From Galaxea fascicularis (Eukaryota; Cnidaria; Anthozoa; Scleractinia; Euphylliidae), in the NCBI GenBank assembly GCA_948470475.1, contig OX419339.1, positions 2,080,557 to 2,144,556 on the forward strand: DNA of 64,000 nucleotides. Reading direction: 5' to 3'. This document shows, in pieces, positions 1 through 13,111 of this stretch. Each line of letters opens with the position of its first letter. Position 1 is the first letter of the stretch. Below the pieces are notes generated by a model that saw nothing but the letters and a program-made list of their open reading frames with translations, did no database searches and was not told the origin of the DNA. The translations under genes were made by a program, and so were the position numbers.

Positions 1-2915
1 CAAGGGGACAGAGAAGTTTGCCGCGTTTTGTTGCGGCACTTTATTTTTTCTTTGATTGTAATGTGAAGGGTTGGTGTTTTTTATTTGCCATCTTTTGTTT
101 TTTCTAGACAACAACAATAACTTTATTTACATTCACAATTTAACATATAAATGAAGTCTACCTGCAAAATAGCAAAACTAGTCGAGGCAGGTAGTATGAA
201 AGAACGTGTCAATAACATATTAATTAAATATTGTTCTAATGACAAAAGATAAACAATAATTACAAATGTACAGATATTAATTACAGAAATAAATACAAAA
301 TATAATATACAGTAGTATGAAAACGTGTTAATTACATATTAAACAATAGCTACAAAAGCTAATAAGTATCTCATGTTTACTCTTTTATTAAATTCTGAGA
401 AGAGCTTTACATTTGTTTTTCTGATTTAAATCTACATATTTGGTATTGCATTTTTGACACATTCGAGTCTAAAATATCGGGAATTGTCCTTTGTCGGGCG
501 TATGAATTACTAGAAATATTGCTAGTTTTTGTGAAAGTTTTTTTCTGACTTTATTGTGGGTTTTACAGTATGGTCCAATTGTAACTAATTGGGGTGTTTT
601 TACTGTTTGAACAGGAACCTTGAAATTTCGTGTGCCACTTATGAAAAAGTATTTTAAGGCCTATGAAGTCTTTTCCAAAATGGATAAAGAACGTGTTGTT
701 ATTTGAAAATTTTGAGTGTCAGGTTTCAAAATAATAAATTATAGGCTATCGAGTCATTTTCACAATCAGTGCTTTTATTTGAAAGTTTGTACTGCTACTT
801 TGAAAATGAGCTTCGTAAGGAAAAAAATTATTTCGTAAGCAAAACGGAAGAAAATAACGAAAAATACTTTTTGTTCCATTTGAATCTATCTTATGGTAGT
901 GTCCCATGAAGACGATTTTTTTTTAAATAATTTTCTCGCTGGTAGTTTGTCTGTTGTTGGAAGCCACTATATTCGAATTTGAGTTTGTTAACTTACCTTG
1001 TTGTCTTCAGGGGTGCCACAAACATCGCTGCAGTGCTACGACTAAAATAGTTGTTAACTATAGTACTATTTATGCCAAATTCTCTCTCTCTCTCCTCTCT
1101 CCTGTCCAGACTTCGGCAACTTTCTTCTTTGTCATTGGTAGTTAGTCTAGAACACATAGGAGTTTAAAACTAATGCGCTAGGATCTCTTGTGTTGTTGCA
1201 TTATTCAATCGTTTTAGATGACGAAGACCTCAGGAAAGTCAGAATTACATCTATGAAAAAAAAAGTTAGAATCCTGATACCTTCTCGCCAGAAGGGGAAA
1301 GAAAGTATCGCAAATTATCACCTAAAGCAGAAATTTAAAGTAATACGCCTGAAACTCTTATTTTGCATTTATATATTTGCAATCTTGAATGCATGTTTTA
1401 GACGACGACGACCCAAAAATACTGTAATGGTTGAATCTTTGCGATCTCTAAGTGTAAGATGATTCCGAAACCTTTTACGAGAAAAAGAGTCTAGTACCGT
1501 GAAATAAAAACCTTTTGGCAAAACGTTTCGTAAGTGCACTTTGGCTTTAGCCGAGTTTAGATTGTGGAAACAGAATTTAGTGGGAACGCAAGAAAACGAA
1601 ATAGATTCGTAAAAACCTATTTACGAGAAGAAGAAACTATTAAGTAGCACAAAATAAAAGTTTTGGTAAAAAATGTTCTTTTTGGTTTTTGTCGAGCCTG
1701 GATTGTGAAAACAGAACTCGATAGCACTGCTGCAAAATTTCAACAAGAATCAAACGTGCGTAAAAATTTTTTCCTAATTTCGTTGCAGAATTGTAAGTTC
1801 CGTTGCTGTTCATGCGAAGAAATAGATTTTAGTTCTGAGAAGTAATAGTTACAAATTCAAAGTGAAAAATTAATGGAATAAACGGCTTGAGGTTCTGTTG
1901 TGGCACAAGTAAATTCAAGGTTCCTTAATTCATCAGGGTAGAGACTAAACTCTATTAGTTCTTCGATCAAAGCTGTAATCCTTAAATGCTTATGAATTGT
2001 ATGCTGTTACCCTTTGAACCTCTTCGCTTTCTGTAATCATCATGGGAAAGCCTCTTAGAAATTATAAGTACAGTCTTGCCGGCTGGCAAACAGGTTCAGT
2101 AAAACAACTCGACCGTATCTCAATTAAGGTGGTATTGTAGTTGTACAGCTTCAGCGTGTCCCTGGAATACTTGACAGATTACACTTTACTGCTGATCTTC
2201 ACTGCTCATTTCCTTGGCTTGTCCAAGATCCAACCGGATCAATTATGTCTTAGCGACTTCCAGTTCAACCTGTAGACAGAAAATCAGAAGCGTTTCAATT
2301 AATTACGATCTGACAGATGCATTGTTACAGAGTCAAGTTATGTATACAAGAAACAAGGTTTCTACCGAAAAAAAGATGCGACAGTTGACGGTTTCAGGTT
2401 ATATTCGTCATCCAGTCACTATTATTTGAAAATACATCAAAGCAGGACGCAAAACCATCCATACCATCGCGGGCCTATGGTATTGGCATGGTCCGCTACA
2501 CTTAAAAACGACAAAAATATGTTCTATGTTTTTCGATGTTCATTTCTAAAGAGCACACCTGAAATACGAAAGGCACTCTTAAAATAAAGAGCCTCCGGGC
2601 ATATTTACAGCGGCTCGCATAATTCGCTTGGGTTGAACAAAATTGAGCCAACTCATTCATGCATAACTGAAGACAAAAGTTAGGATTTGTGAAAGCAACG
2701 GCGTCACGCTCCCAGCGATCCTTTTAAAACTTGTAAGAGTTTTTTTTCTCCAATTGAAATTAAGGTAAAGCTCTATGGAACTCAAAGTAGAAAGATACAA
2801 TTCTTATGAATAATCGGCAGTTGAATGAATTGAAAGATCTATTTTGAGCTGTTTAAACCCTCCGCGATAGAGAGAGGTACGGTAGACATCCCCATTCTTT
2901 TGCCTGGTTTGACAT
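1..2915. other. Gene-free AT-rich stretch
   Basis: No reading frame here has recognisable protein similarity or a convincing splice structure; the short frames (60-90 codons) look random. Around 105-200 the sequence, read on the minus strand, resembles the 3' end of a LINE: a short coding-like end followed by AATAAAG and a GTTGTT tail. That reading is weak. The rest is AT-rich intergenic DNA in which I see nothing definite. Confidence 0.5.
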
Positions 2916-2996
2916 AGCCTCCCACGCAGTCGTTTTTAGGGGAGTCGTATTTCACCTGAAATACGACTCCCCTAAAAACGACTGCGTGGGAGGCTA
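2916..2996. mobile_element. Foldback MITE, perfect palindrome with 10-bp target duplication
   Basis: The two halves (2915-2954 and 2957-2996) are exact reverse complements over 40 bases with only two bases between them. The arm starts agcctcccacgcagtcg. The element is flanked on both sides by the direct repeat ggtttgacat (2906-2915 and 2997-3006), as expected of a target-site duplication from a cut-and-paste insertion. A 9-10 bp duplication is typical of MULE/MuDR elements, but with no transposase the family is uncertain. The lack of any arm mismatch suggests a recent insertion or gene-conversion upkeep. Confidence 0.8.
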
Positions 2997-3086
2997 GGTT
3001 TGACATGGCCGAAGGAAGTTTTCCTGATGACCTTTGCTATGCAAATTTTCGAGGCCAACTCGCGTAACTTCTGAATGTCTTCTCCA

Positions 3087-4355
3087 TGAAATTTCTAAAG
3101 GTATATCTCGTCAAGATACATTGATTTCAAAGGCTGTTACTCCAAACTATCGACTTGCAATAACCCTGTATTACCTCGCGTCGACAGCAGAATTTAGGTA
3201 AACCATTGCTAACTTCTTCTTTTGTGTATACTTGTATCAGTGAATCACGGAGACGCGGGTCACTTTTTAAGCGGGCCAGGACCACCTCACGAGGTGGCCT
3301 CGGTCCGCCTGATTTTCTTGGCTCGCATGCCGACCTATTTGCATTTACATAACAAAAAAAACAAGCGGGCCGTGCCAAAACTATTGGCCCGCGTATCTAA
3401 ATTTAGGAGTGCCGGGTCTAAAATGAATGTGGTGCAAATGGGGCTTAATTAAGCATATTTTTTCCGATATGCAATCAGTGCAGGATATTTTAAATTTTTA
3501 TCACACTGTGCTTTTATTATTAAAGGTCTTGAAAAATGTAAGTGTTCAAAATATTTTTTTGCTGATTTTAAGCGTCTTAAAAATGTCCAATTAATCTGTC
3601 TTCCTTCCAGTCGCAAACACCTGCGGAAAGTTCATCGATCGCTAGAAGGTCGAAATCTTGTTAAGTTCAAATCTATAGGTTTGAAATTTCTAAAGGGATA
3701 TCTTGTCAAGATACATTGATTTGAAAGGCTGTTACTCCAAACTATCGACTTGCAATAACCCTGTATTACCTCGCGTCGACAGCAGAATTTAGGTTAACCA
3801 TTGCTAACTTCTTCTTTTGTGTGTACTTGTATCAGTGAATCACGGAGACAGCATTTGCGCATACCTTATTGAGTTTGTGGTCACTTAATAAGTCACTGAA
3901 GCCTGGCAAAATCTGGTTTTGGCACGCGGGTCACTTTTTAGGCGGGCCAGGACAACCTCACGAGGTGGTCTCGGTCCGCCTGATTTTCTTGGCCCACATG
4001 CCGACATATTTGCATTTACATAACAAAAAAACAAGCGGGCCGTGCCAAAACTATTGGCCCGGGTATCTAAATTTAGGAGTGCCGGGTCTAAAATGAATGT
4101 CGTGCAAATGGGGCTTATGCATATTTTTTCCCATATGCGATCAATGCAGGATATTTTAAATTTTTATCACACTGTGCTTTTATTAGAAAAGGTCTTGAAA
4201 AGTGTAAGTGTTCAAAATATTTTTTTGCTGATTTTAGGCGTCTTAAGAAAATGACCAATAAATCTGTCTTCCTTCCAGTCGCAAACACCTGCGGAAAGTT
4301 AATCGCTAGAAGGTCGAAAAATCTTGTTAAGTTCAAATCTATAGGTTTGAAATCT
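3087..4355 (+). repeat. Tandem duplication of a ~0.6-kb non-coding unit
   Basis: Copy one runs 3087-3682 and copy two 3683-about 4355. Both begin gaaatttctaaagg and share long near-identical blocks (3131 onward matches 3726 onward). Copy two has about 75 extra bases near 3849-3923 that copy one lacks, just before the shared gcgggtcacttttt. Each copy contains a GC-rich short inverted repeat, cctcacgaggtgg with flanking ggcggacc-type arms. No coding capacity is conserved between the copies beyond chance frames. Confidence 0.8.
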
Positions 4356-5736
4356 CTGACAAGTTTCAAAAAATCAGCTCAAAGAAAAGCGACGCCATCG
4401 AATTGAAGGGAATACTGCAGAAGCAGGTGTTTTGGCGGAACGTTCTGCAAGTATGCAGTTTACTCTTGGGTGGCTTGTCAACGAACACTAAATCAAAGTT
4501 TCATGGCGGCCGAATTGTCAGAGCGCAGGATTAAGCCGCAGTTTCTCTTCAAAATTATTTTAGACGTTACATATGGGTTTTATTACGATAATTCAAAATT
4601 GAAACGTTAAGCGAAAACAAATGGTTTTATTTTATTTGGATTAGCCTCCGCGTCATTTGGTGCGATTAAATTGGTAAATTTCAAATCGCTGTTCGTAAAG
4701 CAAAGTAACATTGAGTAAGAGTTATTCCGAGAAGATCTGTGAGAGTATGTGTGACATTTTGTGGCATCCTTCGCGTAGCCGTAAATTTTATGGGACAAGA
4801 AAACACATGCAGTTTGAGCTTGTTTCAATATTCTTTTGCTGATGAAGTTGACAATATCAAAACTGACCGAAATTAGTCCCTCGTGTTTAGTCTCGCAGAA
4901 TTCAATAATTATGTTTGTTTTCATCAAATGTCATGAAGCAAGTTTACAAATAAAAATTAAATTTAGGAAGAAAAGAGTTTAAGTAAAAAGAAAAAGAACC
5001 AATTTTAACTCGGTGGCACTTTTCCGCAAAAAAACGAGATCAAAACCGCAATTTTCTGAAAGTTAATTGACTTTAAGAAAAGCAATATTTTAGCTTGAAA
5101 TTACCAGCTTCGTCCCGTCCCGACTATCTGCCCATGAGTCTCCGAGGATGAAGAATTTCTGACGCGGTAGGAAGAAAATATTGAAAGAGGAGCGTTAAGT
5201 TGTCCTTAGTTTACGTGTCAGCAATTCTTTACCAAAGCTCAAAGAAAATCAACTATAAACCGAGGTAAAAAGTAATATATGTGGCTACAAAGAAGCTTAA
5301 CTATGAAGTCTTTAATACCGGTTTCCTTACTCCTCTGTGTAAAACAAATCCAACTCCAAGTTCTTGCAATAGCAATAAATGTATGCAGTGTTGGAGTCGT
5401 CGTAAATCGGACAGCAGGGAGATTGGGATATTTTGATTAAAATAACGCAAAAAAGAGAACGTCTCACAAGGTCAAAGAAATCTTACCTTCCCATAGTGGA
5501 ACGTGTTTGACCAAATGTTATCCCTGATGGCTGTATCTATCACTTGCTCCATTATCTCGGTTGTATGACTGAAACACTGGAGAAAACAAATAAACAGTAT
5601 TAGAAAGAGTGGGATACATCCGAGTAGAAAAATAATGAAACCTGAACTGAAATTCTCTTTACACTAATTGAAGATCAAATCAAATTGAAATTCCTTCTAT
5701 GAAATTATTTTACTAGAATATGTGTGTGTGTAATCT
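4356..5736. other. Intergenic stretch, nothing recognised
   Basis: A minus-strand frame of 106 codons (4607-4927) is the longest open stretch. I do not recognise it, and it has no neighbours that look like exons. No RNA gene or transposon ends were seen. Confidence 0.4.
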
Positions 5737-6085
5737 TCTTGATGCCTAGTGGCACTCCTAAGAGGTTACCAAGGAGGTTTCTGCGACTCAACAGAGGCTC
5801 TTGGAGACAGGTGGTCAGCCCAACCACCCTTATGTGTGTGAGAGCAGACCACAGCAACGCGAACTACGGTCCCTACTCTTTTCGATCAGTGTGTGGGTTC
5901 TTTTACGTCCCCATCCAGTTTTACGTGGGGAGGTGAAGGAGACAAGGCCAGCAGCTCAACGTCACTGCCCACTGACTGGATCATCTGAACTAAAGTAGAC
6001 GTTGAGCATACAGCCAGCATGATCTTACCAGGACCCTGGTTTGTGCACCGGTCTGAGAGTTTGAACCCGCAAATCATGAACCCAC
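5737..6085 (-). mobile_element. tRNA-derived SINE-like repeat, minus copy
   Basis: The reverse complement of this stretch shares several blocks with 10545-10930: the cctggtaagatcat block (here 6022-6040 on the opposite strand), the ACGTGGGG/ACGTGAAACTGGA-like middle block, and the end block with tcctaagaggtt. The 10.5-kb copy starts with a tRNA-like A box and B box, so this is read as a degraded member of the same SINE family. Target duplications were not identified. Confidence 0.55.
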
Positions 6086-9000
6086 CGTGTTCCAAGTCCC
6101 CCTCCCTTATTAGCAAGGTTTGACGTTCCTCAAGATCTTACGCTTTCTTTTTTTCCTTTTTGTCGCAAGCAATCACTAAATTTAATCAAAGATTGATGGC
6201 AAACAAACAATGAAAAAAATGTATATTTTAGGTTCTGGTGCTATGCGTAAAAGCCAACTAAAAAGAAACCGATTGGCAAAACGCAAAGGATTAGATTTGC
6301 ATGGGATTGTGGATATGTAAATGTTGTTTCACCTTTCCGTCCTGGAAAATCCCAGAAACTCCTGAAGGGCACTAAAATAATTTTTCTGTATACCTGGCAA
6401 AGGCATTAAAGAAAATCGATAGAAATCGGCAAAAATAAATGTAACAACTCTAATTGTAATAATTCTTTTTGTGGTTACTGGCTGTTAAGTCAGTCACCAT
6501 AATGTCATCGGGTGCGTGAGTGAGAGTGTCCCTGACTTTTCGGAAGCTTTCGGAGTAATCTCACGAAGTGAGACCGAAAACACCCCGAGATTTACCGGAG
6601 TTATTGTAATCGATTTTCACCTTTTAACGTGGGTTGTAATGAGAATAACTGCTTTTTATACATTTTGTAATTGCTACCGTTTTATTGAATATTACATTTC
6701 AAATGAAAATATTTGGAGATTCGAAAACGTGGCGCAAGAGAAATCGTGGTACGAATGTCGAATATCTTCGATCTCTGTGACTCCATACGTAGTCAAAACG
6801 TAGAACATTGCAGACTCGTTTTCCCATGTGCTTTGACGTGGCGGTCGACGTGACTATTTCGTGGTGATAATGATGAAGAAATCCCTCTTCGAGGACAGAT
6901 CAGAAAGTGTGGTTTTGAAGTTCGTTTGACTGCTTAGACTGGGGATCCACTTTGCAAAAAATTACAGGTTTGGATGCGAATTTTCACCGTGCTTTTATAT
7001 CCTTCGATTCGTCTTGTATTTCCAAACAACAGTCTTGTGTGTTTGCCAACCAACAATTTCCCTGTTTATTGACCCGTGAATAATTGGATAACTGGCGTGT
7101 GCTTGAAACCAGTGTTCAATTGATCAAACCAATGAGTTCACGTGAATCGAACCAGCGAGTTCACTAATCGAACCAGTGTGTTCACTCACAACTTATCGAA
7201 TGATGCTTGTAATACTCTACTAATTGTTTACATTTCCATTTATTTGTAGGTATGAAAAGATAGATTCTCATTGTGGGCAACCATTCAAATTTAGTGTTAC
7301 TGTATTAAACATCGACCAACACATCCCGCGTAAACGCCGTTGGCGTCTTGTTCTTTCTTGATAACAGCAAACTTATCTTTAGTATCATGTAAGTAGACAC
7401 ACTTTGCATGATCTATTTACAATGTAATATGTGGTCCTTTGCGAGGTTATGCAGACTCGTATCGATCTTTTCACAAATCCTGAGATTTGTTTACAAATGT
7501 TTTTCAAACAAAAATTTAAAGCAATTTCATTTATGCTCTACGTAATTGACTTGTAACCCATTCCCTCCAGTTATACATATCACAGTTGTCGATCGAAAGG
7601 GAGTACTCCCAACAATCCAGATAATCAGCTATACAAAGCTACTTTCCCTGAAGGTGTACCTTTTTAGGCCAGATCTGAGATGTACATAAACAAAGACAAT
7701 TCGTGAATTCTGGTATACACAAGGGTTCTGACATAACAAAATCACAGCGGACACATCGCAAAACTTCTTGGGTACCATTGTGTCCTCCATTGCAATGTTG
7801 CACCCATTGGTGGAGAGAATGTACATGTCGAACACTCAAATTTTAAAAGAATACTTAACAATAAACTAAAACTCCGCAACTCTTTTTGAACCATTGTGGT
7901 TGCTATTCACTTCAATTAACCACATGTCCTCCTTGAGGCCTTTTATTTTACATGATCGGCACTGAAAATACGGTTGTAACAAAGAAAGAATAAAGACCGA
8001 AACACACCCCTCGTGTGTATCGGCCTTAAAGGTATAAATTAAAAACGCAAAGGATCTTGGCAACCTCGCTCCCAGGGCTTTCTCTCCGCCATTTTTTCTT
8101 TCTCGGGAAACCGCTATTGCGGTTGTTGACCTATATTTGTTTTTTCGTTTTTCTGTGAAAATATCAGGAGGTTTCATCGAAGAAACTGAAATTAAAATCG
8201 AAGCTTCAGACACCCGATGAACACTTGTGCTTGGATATTTTGTTAGTTTTAACTGGAGAGCATTACTCTATCTCCAAAATATCGACAAACACTCAGTTTT
8301 ATTGAATTGGTAACAATAAAAAAAGAGTGATTTGAATTTAGATCAAGAATAGGGCACCCAGTATGTGATAATCTTATAATTCCATGGCAAACCACCTTAA
8401 AATAAAGCTTTCAAAGTTACTTAAGGGACAATCAATACAAACAAATCGTGCACATTCCAAGAATCTTCCGGCGCGTCAATACACGAGTTCCTTTGATTTG
8501 AGAATCGCTGAAATCAAAACGTTGCTGATGTTAATCAGTAACTACGGTATGTAGTTCCCGGATTGTTTTTGCATTTGACTTCATATTTACTTTCGAGAAC
8601 GCAACAACCGAAAGTTTCATATTAAAATAGCATGTGGTCGGCTACTCCCGTTCTTCAGTTATTCAGTTCAGTCCGTAGCAATCGAATTTGGCGTTGCATT
8701 TTCGTGACGACGAATTCGTCTTTTCAACGAAATTTACACACTGTCATGAATTTTCTAATTTTAAACTGAAAGACAAGTACATATACAGTTTAGTTAGAAA
8801 TATTCCTCAGTTATGCAAACCGCCAACTTTATGCCTCAGTTGTGTGACCACTGAACAAACTTTCCCGGGCCTGGCAAACCAATTCATACAAATGGCAGAT
8901 CCGAAGGCTTGTCACCAGAGTAATTTGCTGTTCTCTGGCAGTAAACGTTTTAATAAAGTGGTGTTTTCTCCAAAGGTTTTCGGTCTTCATCTTGTCCCGA

Positions 9001-10544
9001 TATTACAATATTATAAGCTCCCAAAATATTATCGAGTTATTACTTTAATCTTCCTCAGAAATTTGGGCCTTGGTCAAGCTTTGATTCCGAAACTGAAACT
9101 GAAAAACTTTGTTACGAGATAACTGTTTCCGAAAACTAAACCTTTTTTGTGTATTTCGAGAGGAATTACTTCAATGGAAGTAAAACAATGCAGCTTACGA
9201 AGCAACGAAATGTGCGTCGGTGAACTTTTTGAAGAGGAAATGAGCTTGCCGACTAAACGAGACAACTCCGGCCGATAGAAAGTTATAGTGGACTACCTGC
9301 CATTCCCCATTAGAATGGATTTTGTATGTTAAGAAGAAGAAGAAGAAGAAGAAGAAGGAGAAAGAGGAGTGTTTGACTGGGAGGAAAAGTGTCCGGGAAA
9401 TAGAACCACATACCATTTGTAGTTTACGATTGTTGTCGACTGCCATCGACTGCTGAAAAAGTTCGAAGTCATTCGTACGCTGTCACGATTTGTCCGTGGA
9501 CAGTGATCTCAACTTCGAATTCCCCGTAGAAGTAGTTTTGCAATTGTTATCTACTGCAAAACATACGGAAGTTACAGTATTGCTTATAAGCCATATATAC
9601 GGATCAGAAATATTCTCGTTGTTATCTACTTTGCTTTTTGATAACAATTCAAATATTTTTGTTCAAGTTTTTTGTTGTTATCTACTTCTGATAGCGTCAA
9701 GGATTCAGTTCAACTGCATTGATTTGTTTTTAATCATCCAATCGATTTCTACTGATTTCTATCGAGACTACGCCAGGGTGTAATTAAATCAAAACGTGAT
9801 CTACAAACATGGAGGGGTAAATTTTCGAAGTACCCTCTCTTTCATTCCCCCGCAGGCAAATCCCCTTAAAGGTATATCAAGCTTTTACTTTCCAACTGTT
9901 TCTTTACTTTTACAGCTAGGACCACAGTCAATGCGACGCGCCGTTTCTCTCCGTAAAACTTCTCAGCTTCTTCTTCCTTCTACCCTCAGGCCCACAAACA
10001 CCGCCCGCCAATGACAAATGGGTTTTGTCCTTGAACCTTGGTCGGCGTCTGCTAATGTCTTTTAGCAAGGAAAGGCAGTTCAGCTCCTCTTCTCAATTCT
10101 TTCGTCAACTTTCCAACACCCGACGGTTTGCCACTTCAACCACCAACCAGTAACCACGAAACTTACATTTATATATAGGCATAATTAGTTTAGCAATTAA
10201 CACTTTACATACATAATTACGCGGTACCTTACACTCCTATGTTACTATTTTCTCCTATGTTACTCACACTCCTATGTGCTAAACACGATACCTTACAATC
10301 CTATGATAACAACGCTTTACTAAATCAACACTTAAGAACAATAAACTTACACGCTTTTAGTTACAGACTACATTACAATACATCTCTAATTACAAACCAC
10401 TACACTACAACGTTGAATTAACACTAGTTAATTAACACTAGGACCATACGAAATACTAAGACCGAAAAACTGAAACAAAGCTAAATTAGAAGATGACAAA
10501 AAAATAGAAAATTTCGTGACAGCGATGCAGTTGAAAAAGCGCTT
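6086..10544. other. Intergenic stretch with small repeats
   Basis: Contains a short tandem repeat of about 28 bp around 7111-7192 (units carrying gaaccag and gttcac) and, at 8060-8095, a block resembling the 'tcccagggctt' coral repeat. A frame of 144 codons at 8688-9122 is open but unrecognised and has no supporting features. A minus frame at 7639-7839 has a C-x2-C pair and several other Cys/His residues that could be a zinc-ribbon remnant of a transposon, but this is too short to call. Confidence 0.4.
9331..9368. repeat. AAG microsatellite
   Basis: About nine uninterrupted AAG/GAA units followed by degenerate purine-rich sequence. This is a simple sequence repeat; the minus strand gives the poly-Phe run of a chance frame. 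Confidence 0.9.
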
Positions 10545-10930
10545 TATTGTTGATGGTACTTCGGTTGGCAGAGCATCGGACTGCTGAGCAGGGGGTCGCG
10601 GGCTCAAACCCCAGACCGGACCACAAACCAGGGTTCCTGGTAAGATCATGCCGGCTGTGTACCGCTCTAACGACTGTTTCAGTACAGATAATCGCGTCAT
10701 TGGACAGTAGCCGCTAGCCTTATCTCCTACACTGTTCCACACGTGAAACTGGAAGAGGATGTCAAAGAACCCACACGCCGAATGAAACTTAGAGTAGGGA
10801 ACATAAGTTCTTGGTGCTGTTTTCGTCTGCCCTCACATACGTCAGGGGTGGGCTGGCCCATGACTTATCCCCAGGAGCCTCTGATGGGTTACAGAAACCT
10901 CCAAGTAAACCTCTTAGGAGGTCCCTAATC
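10545..10930 (+). mobile_element. tRNA-derived SINE
   Basis: Begins with a tRNA-like head. An A-box-like ttggcagagcatcgg lies at about 10563-10577, an anticodon-arm-like gactgctgagcag at about 10579-10591, and a B-box-like gggctcaaacccc at about 10604-10616. A tRNA-unrelated body follows. The body recurs inverted at 5737-6085, which supports a dispersed SINE family rather than a functional tRNA. RNA polymerase III transcription of such heads is known for the class; activity of this copy is not shown. Confidence 0.65.
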
Positions 10931-11572
10931 ACCACTTGGCGTGGAAAGGACTAACTTGAATGCATAATTTATGTATGAATCAATACAAACGAATTCGTTT
11001 TGAAATTCACGACGGTGTTTATTTTTCGGAATCCTTGAAATTTGGCGGTAAAGGAAAAACCCAAACTTTCCCCTATTTTCTTAGGTATCACTGTATAGAG
11101 ATGTTTGTCCCCACCGTTAAAACGATATAGACTTTACGAAAAGCTCCTAATTCAAATAAATGGAAATTAATTGACTAGCAATCTGCAAAAACATACTAGA
11201 TACCGCCAATTGGTCACCCTTATTATTTCAAGTAAATTTTAAACAAAAGCTATGGGCTTGTAGCCATGTTACTCCAGTTAACTGAATTGAATAACACGTG
11301 TTGGACTTATCTGAATTAGCTGGAGCTTGAGTGGCAGGGTGATTGAACATCGTTGGCTTGCGTTCCCCAATCGTATGTTTTTCAAAACCATTCACATTTT
11401 GACCTAAAAGATAGAAACCGATCGATTAGACAATATTTATTGCACAATAAAAACAGAGCGGACCACACCATATAGACAGACGGTAGGGCATCGTGATCAC
11501 TCATTCAACAAAATTTCGACTCGGATAGCAATAGAATTTGACGCTGTCGCATGCAGTCGCAAAAACAGCACA

Positions 11573-12256
11573 ATAGGGAGCTTAAGCAACGACGACAGCG
11601 ACTGTGACGAGAACGTCATTTCAAAATACAACTTCTCGTTTAGGTAACTTTTTTCTCGACTATTCCAATTCGTTCAACATGAGCTGTCTATGGTCTAAAT
11701 TACTGTGAGCGGTGTTACTGCAAAAAAGGAAGGAAAACCTGCCGTCGTGCAAACACGTTCTCGAGAAAACCTAAATTTTGGTCATTTCACGTTGTTGTTT
11801 TGCAGAGGACGGTAAAGAAATGTACGAAACTGTAAACGCAAGTTTTGCTCATTAATCCCATTGTTTTGTGGCGTTCTCGTTGCCGTTGCCGTGTTCGTTG
11901 CTTAAAGGGGCACTGTCACGTTATTGTACCATCACTTAAAAGGTTAAAGGTGCTAATGCATCAGTGGAAACCTTAAAATAATGGTCTGGTTTTGCTCCTA
12001 AATACCGTAGTACTGCATTGACAGCATAAGCTCCTGTATTCCATCAAAGATGACGAGGATGGAAATGGATTGAAATTTGAAAAGCTTGCCAATTTTTTCA
12101 AAATGTCAAGCTATGCGCTGAAGAATCGCCAAAAAGGTTATTATTGTTGGCTCTCCCTGCTCTTTTACACGATAACAGGTAAAAGGCAGTTATTTTGGCA
12201 GAACTGAACCAAAAACAGCAAAAATCCGGGTGACAGTGCTCATTTAAGCTCCCTAT
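11573..12256. mobile_element. Outer MITE with terminal inverted repeats, split by a nested MITE
   Basis: The left end reads atagggagcttaagcaacg. The right end would read as its reverse complement, but it is divided: cgttgc at 11895-11901 and gctccctat at 12248-12256 are separated by the inner element at 11906-12243. Removing the inner element and one TTAA makes the two ends match well. Internal sequence is AT-rich with no coding frame. The class is probably a non-autonomous DNA transposon; its family is not identified. Confidence 0.65.
11906..12243. mobile_element. Nested MITE with TTAA target duplication
   Basis: Flanked by TTAA at 11902-11905 and 12244-12247. The ends are inverted: aggggcactgtcacg on the left and ggtgacagtgctcat on the right. 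TTAA duplications are typical of piggyBac and Kolobok superfamilies. It sits exactly within the right terminal repeat of the older MITE, so it inserted later. A related end (gacagtgctccttta) is seen at about 25083-25099, suggesting a dispersed family. Confidence 0.65.
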
Positions 12257-13111
12257 AATTATGTTGCGGGATTACGGTGCGTGTTTCATGCAAGAGAAAG
12301 ATGGACGAACAAACGAATTTAAAAAAAGACAAATTCGGTGAAATCTTACCTTCTGTAATCGTGGATTTTTTCGCATCGTTCCTGTACGCTCCACCAATCG
12401 TGTAAGTTATAATTCACTCATTATGTCATCTAACTAACAAGAGAGAAGAAAAGGAGACCAGTTACTTAAAATTGTATACACTCGGGTCTGGATACGAAAT
12501 GTTGCTCTTTAGCGACAGAAAATTTTACTACGCTTGATGTTGCCGGCAATAACTTGCCAAGACAAATTTCACAGTCAAACCAGATAAAAATTCTAGAAGA
12601 ACTAACCTGTAGAGAACTCTGATCTTTCACAGCGCCCATCAATAAGACCGCGAACCAAGGATTTCAAAATGACCCTCAGCAGCACACGGCGGACACCGCT
12701 CGAACTAACGGGAGTGCCTTTTGTCTCACCTCTTTTTGTACTGCATTAAAAATTCATAGCGTAATCTACAATGTAAAATATTTGGATCGGCTTGAAATCA
12801 CCGAGCAACTAACACGTTAACGAGGCTCACTTTTCAGACTGATTGGGCGATGTTACTTCTGGTATTGTTAGTCAATTGAGTATATTTATCTCCCAACGAA
12901 TGCCCATGATCTCTACATAGGCTATTAGGCGACGAATCAGTGAAGGATGGAATTAAAGGAGCGTGAAGTTAGGATTCCAGCGGTATTAACACGTTCACTC
13001 ATCGTAATCCGCTGACATGAGGTGTTACAAACAAATGAAAATTAGTTTGAATTTTAAGCAGCGTTGCTTAGCCTTGCCAAATTTTGTGGTGTGGTTTAAC
13101 CTTCACCCCTT
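12257..13111. other. Intergenic stretch, nothing recognised
   Basis: AT-rich unique-looking sequence without open frames of note, transposon ends or RNA gene structure. Confidence 0.4.

Noticed and set aside
8688..9122. 144-codon frame
   Set aside because: No recognisable motif, no exon context and no promoter or polyadenylation support; kept only as a note.
10563..10630. Functional tRNA gene
   Set aside because: The head has A- and B-box-like parts, but the stems do not close well and the sequence belongs to a repeated SINE body.
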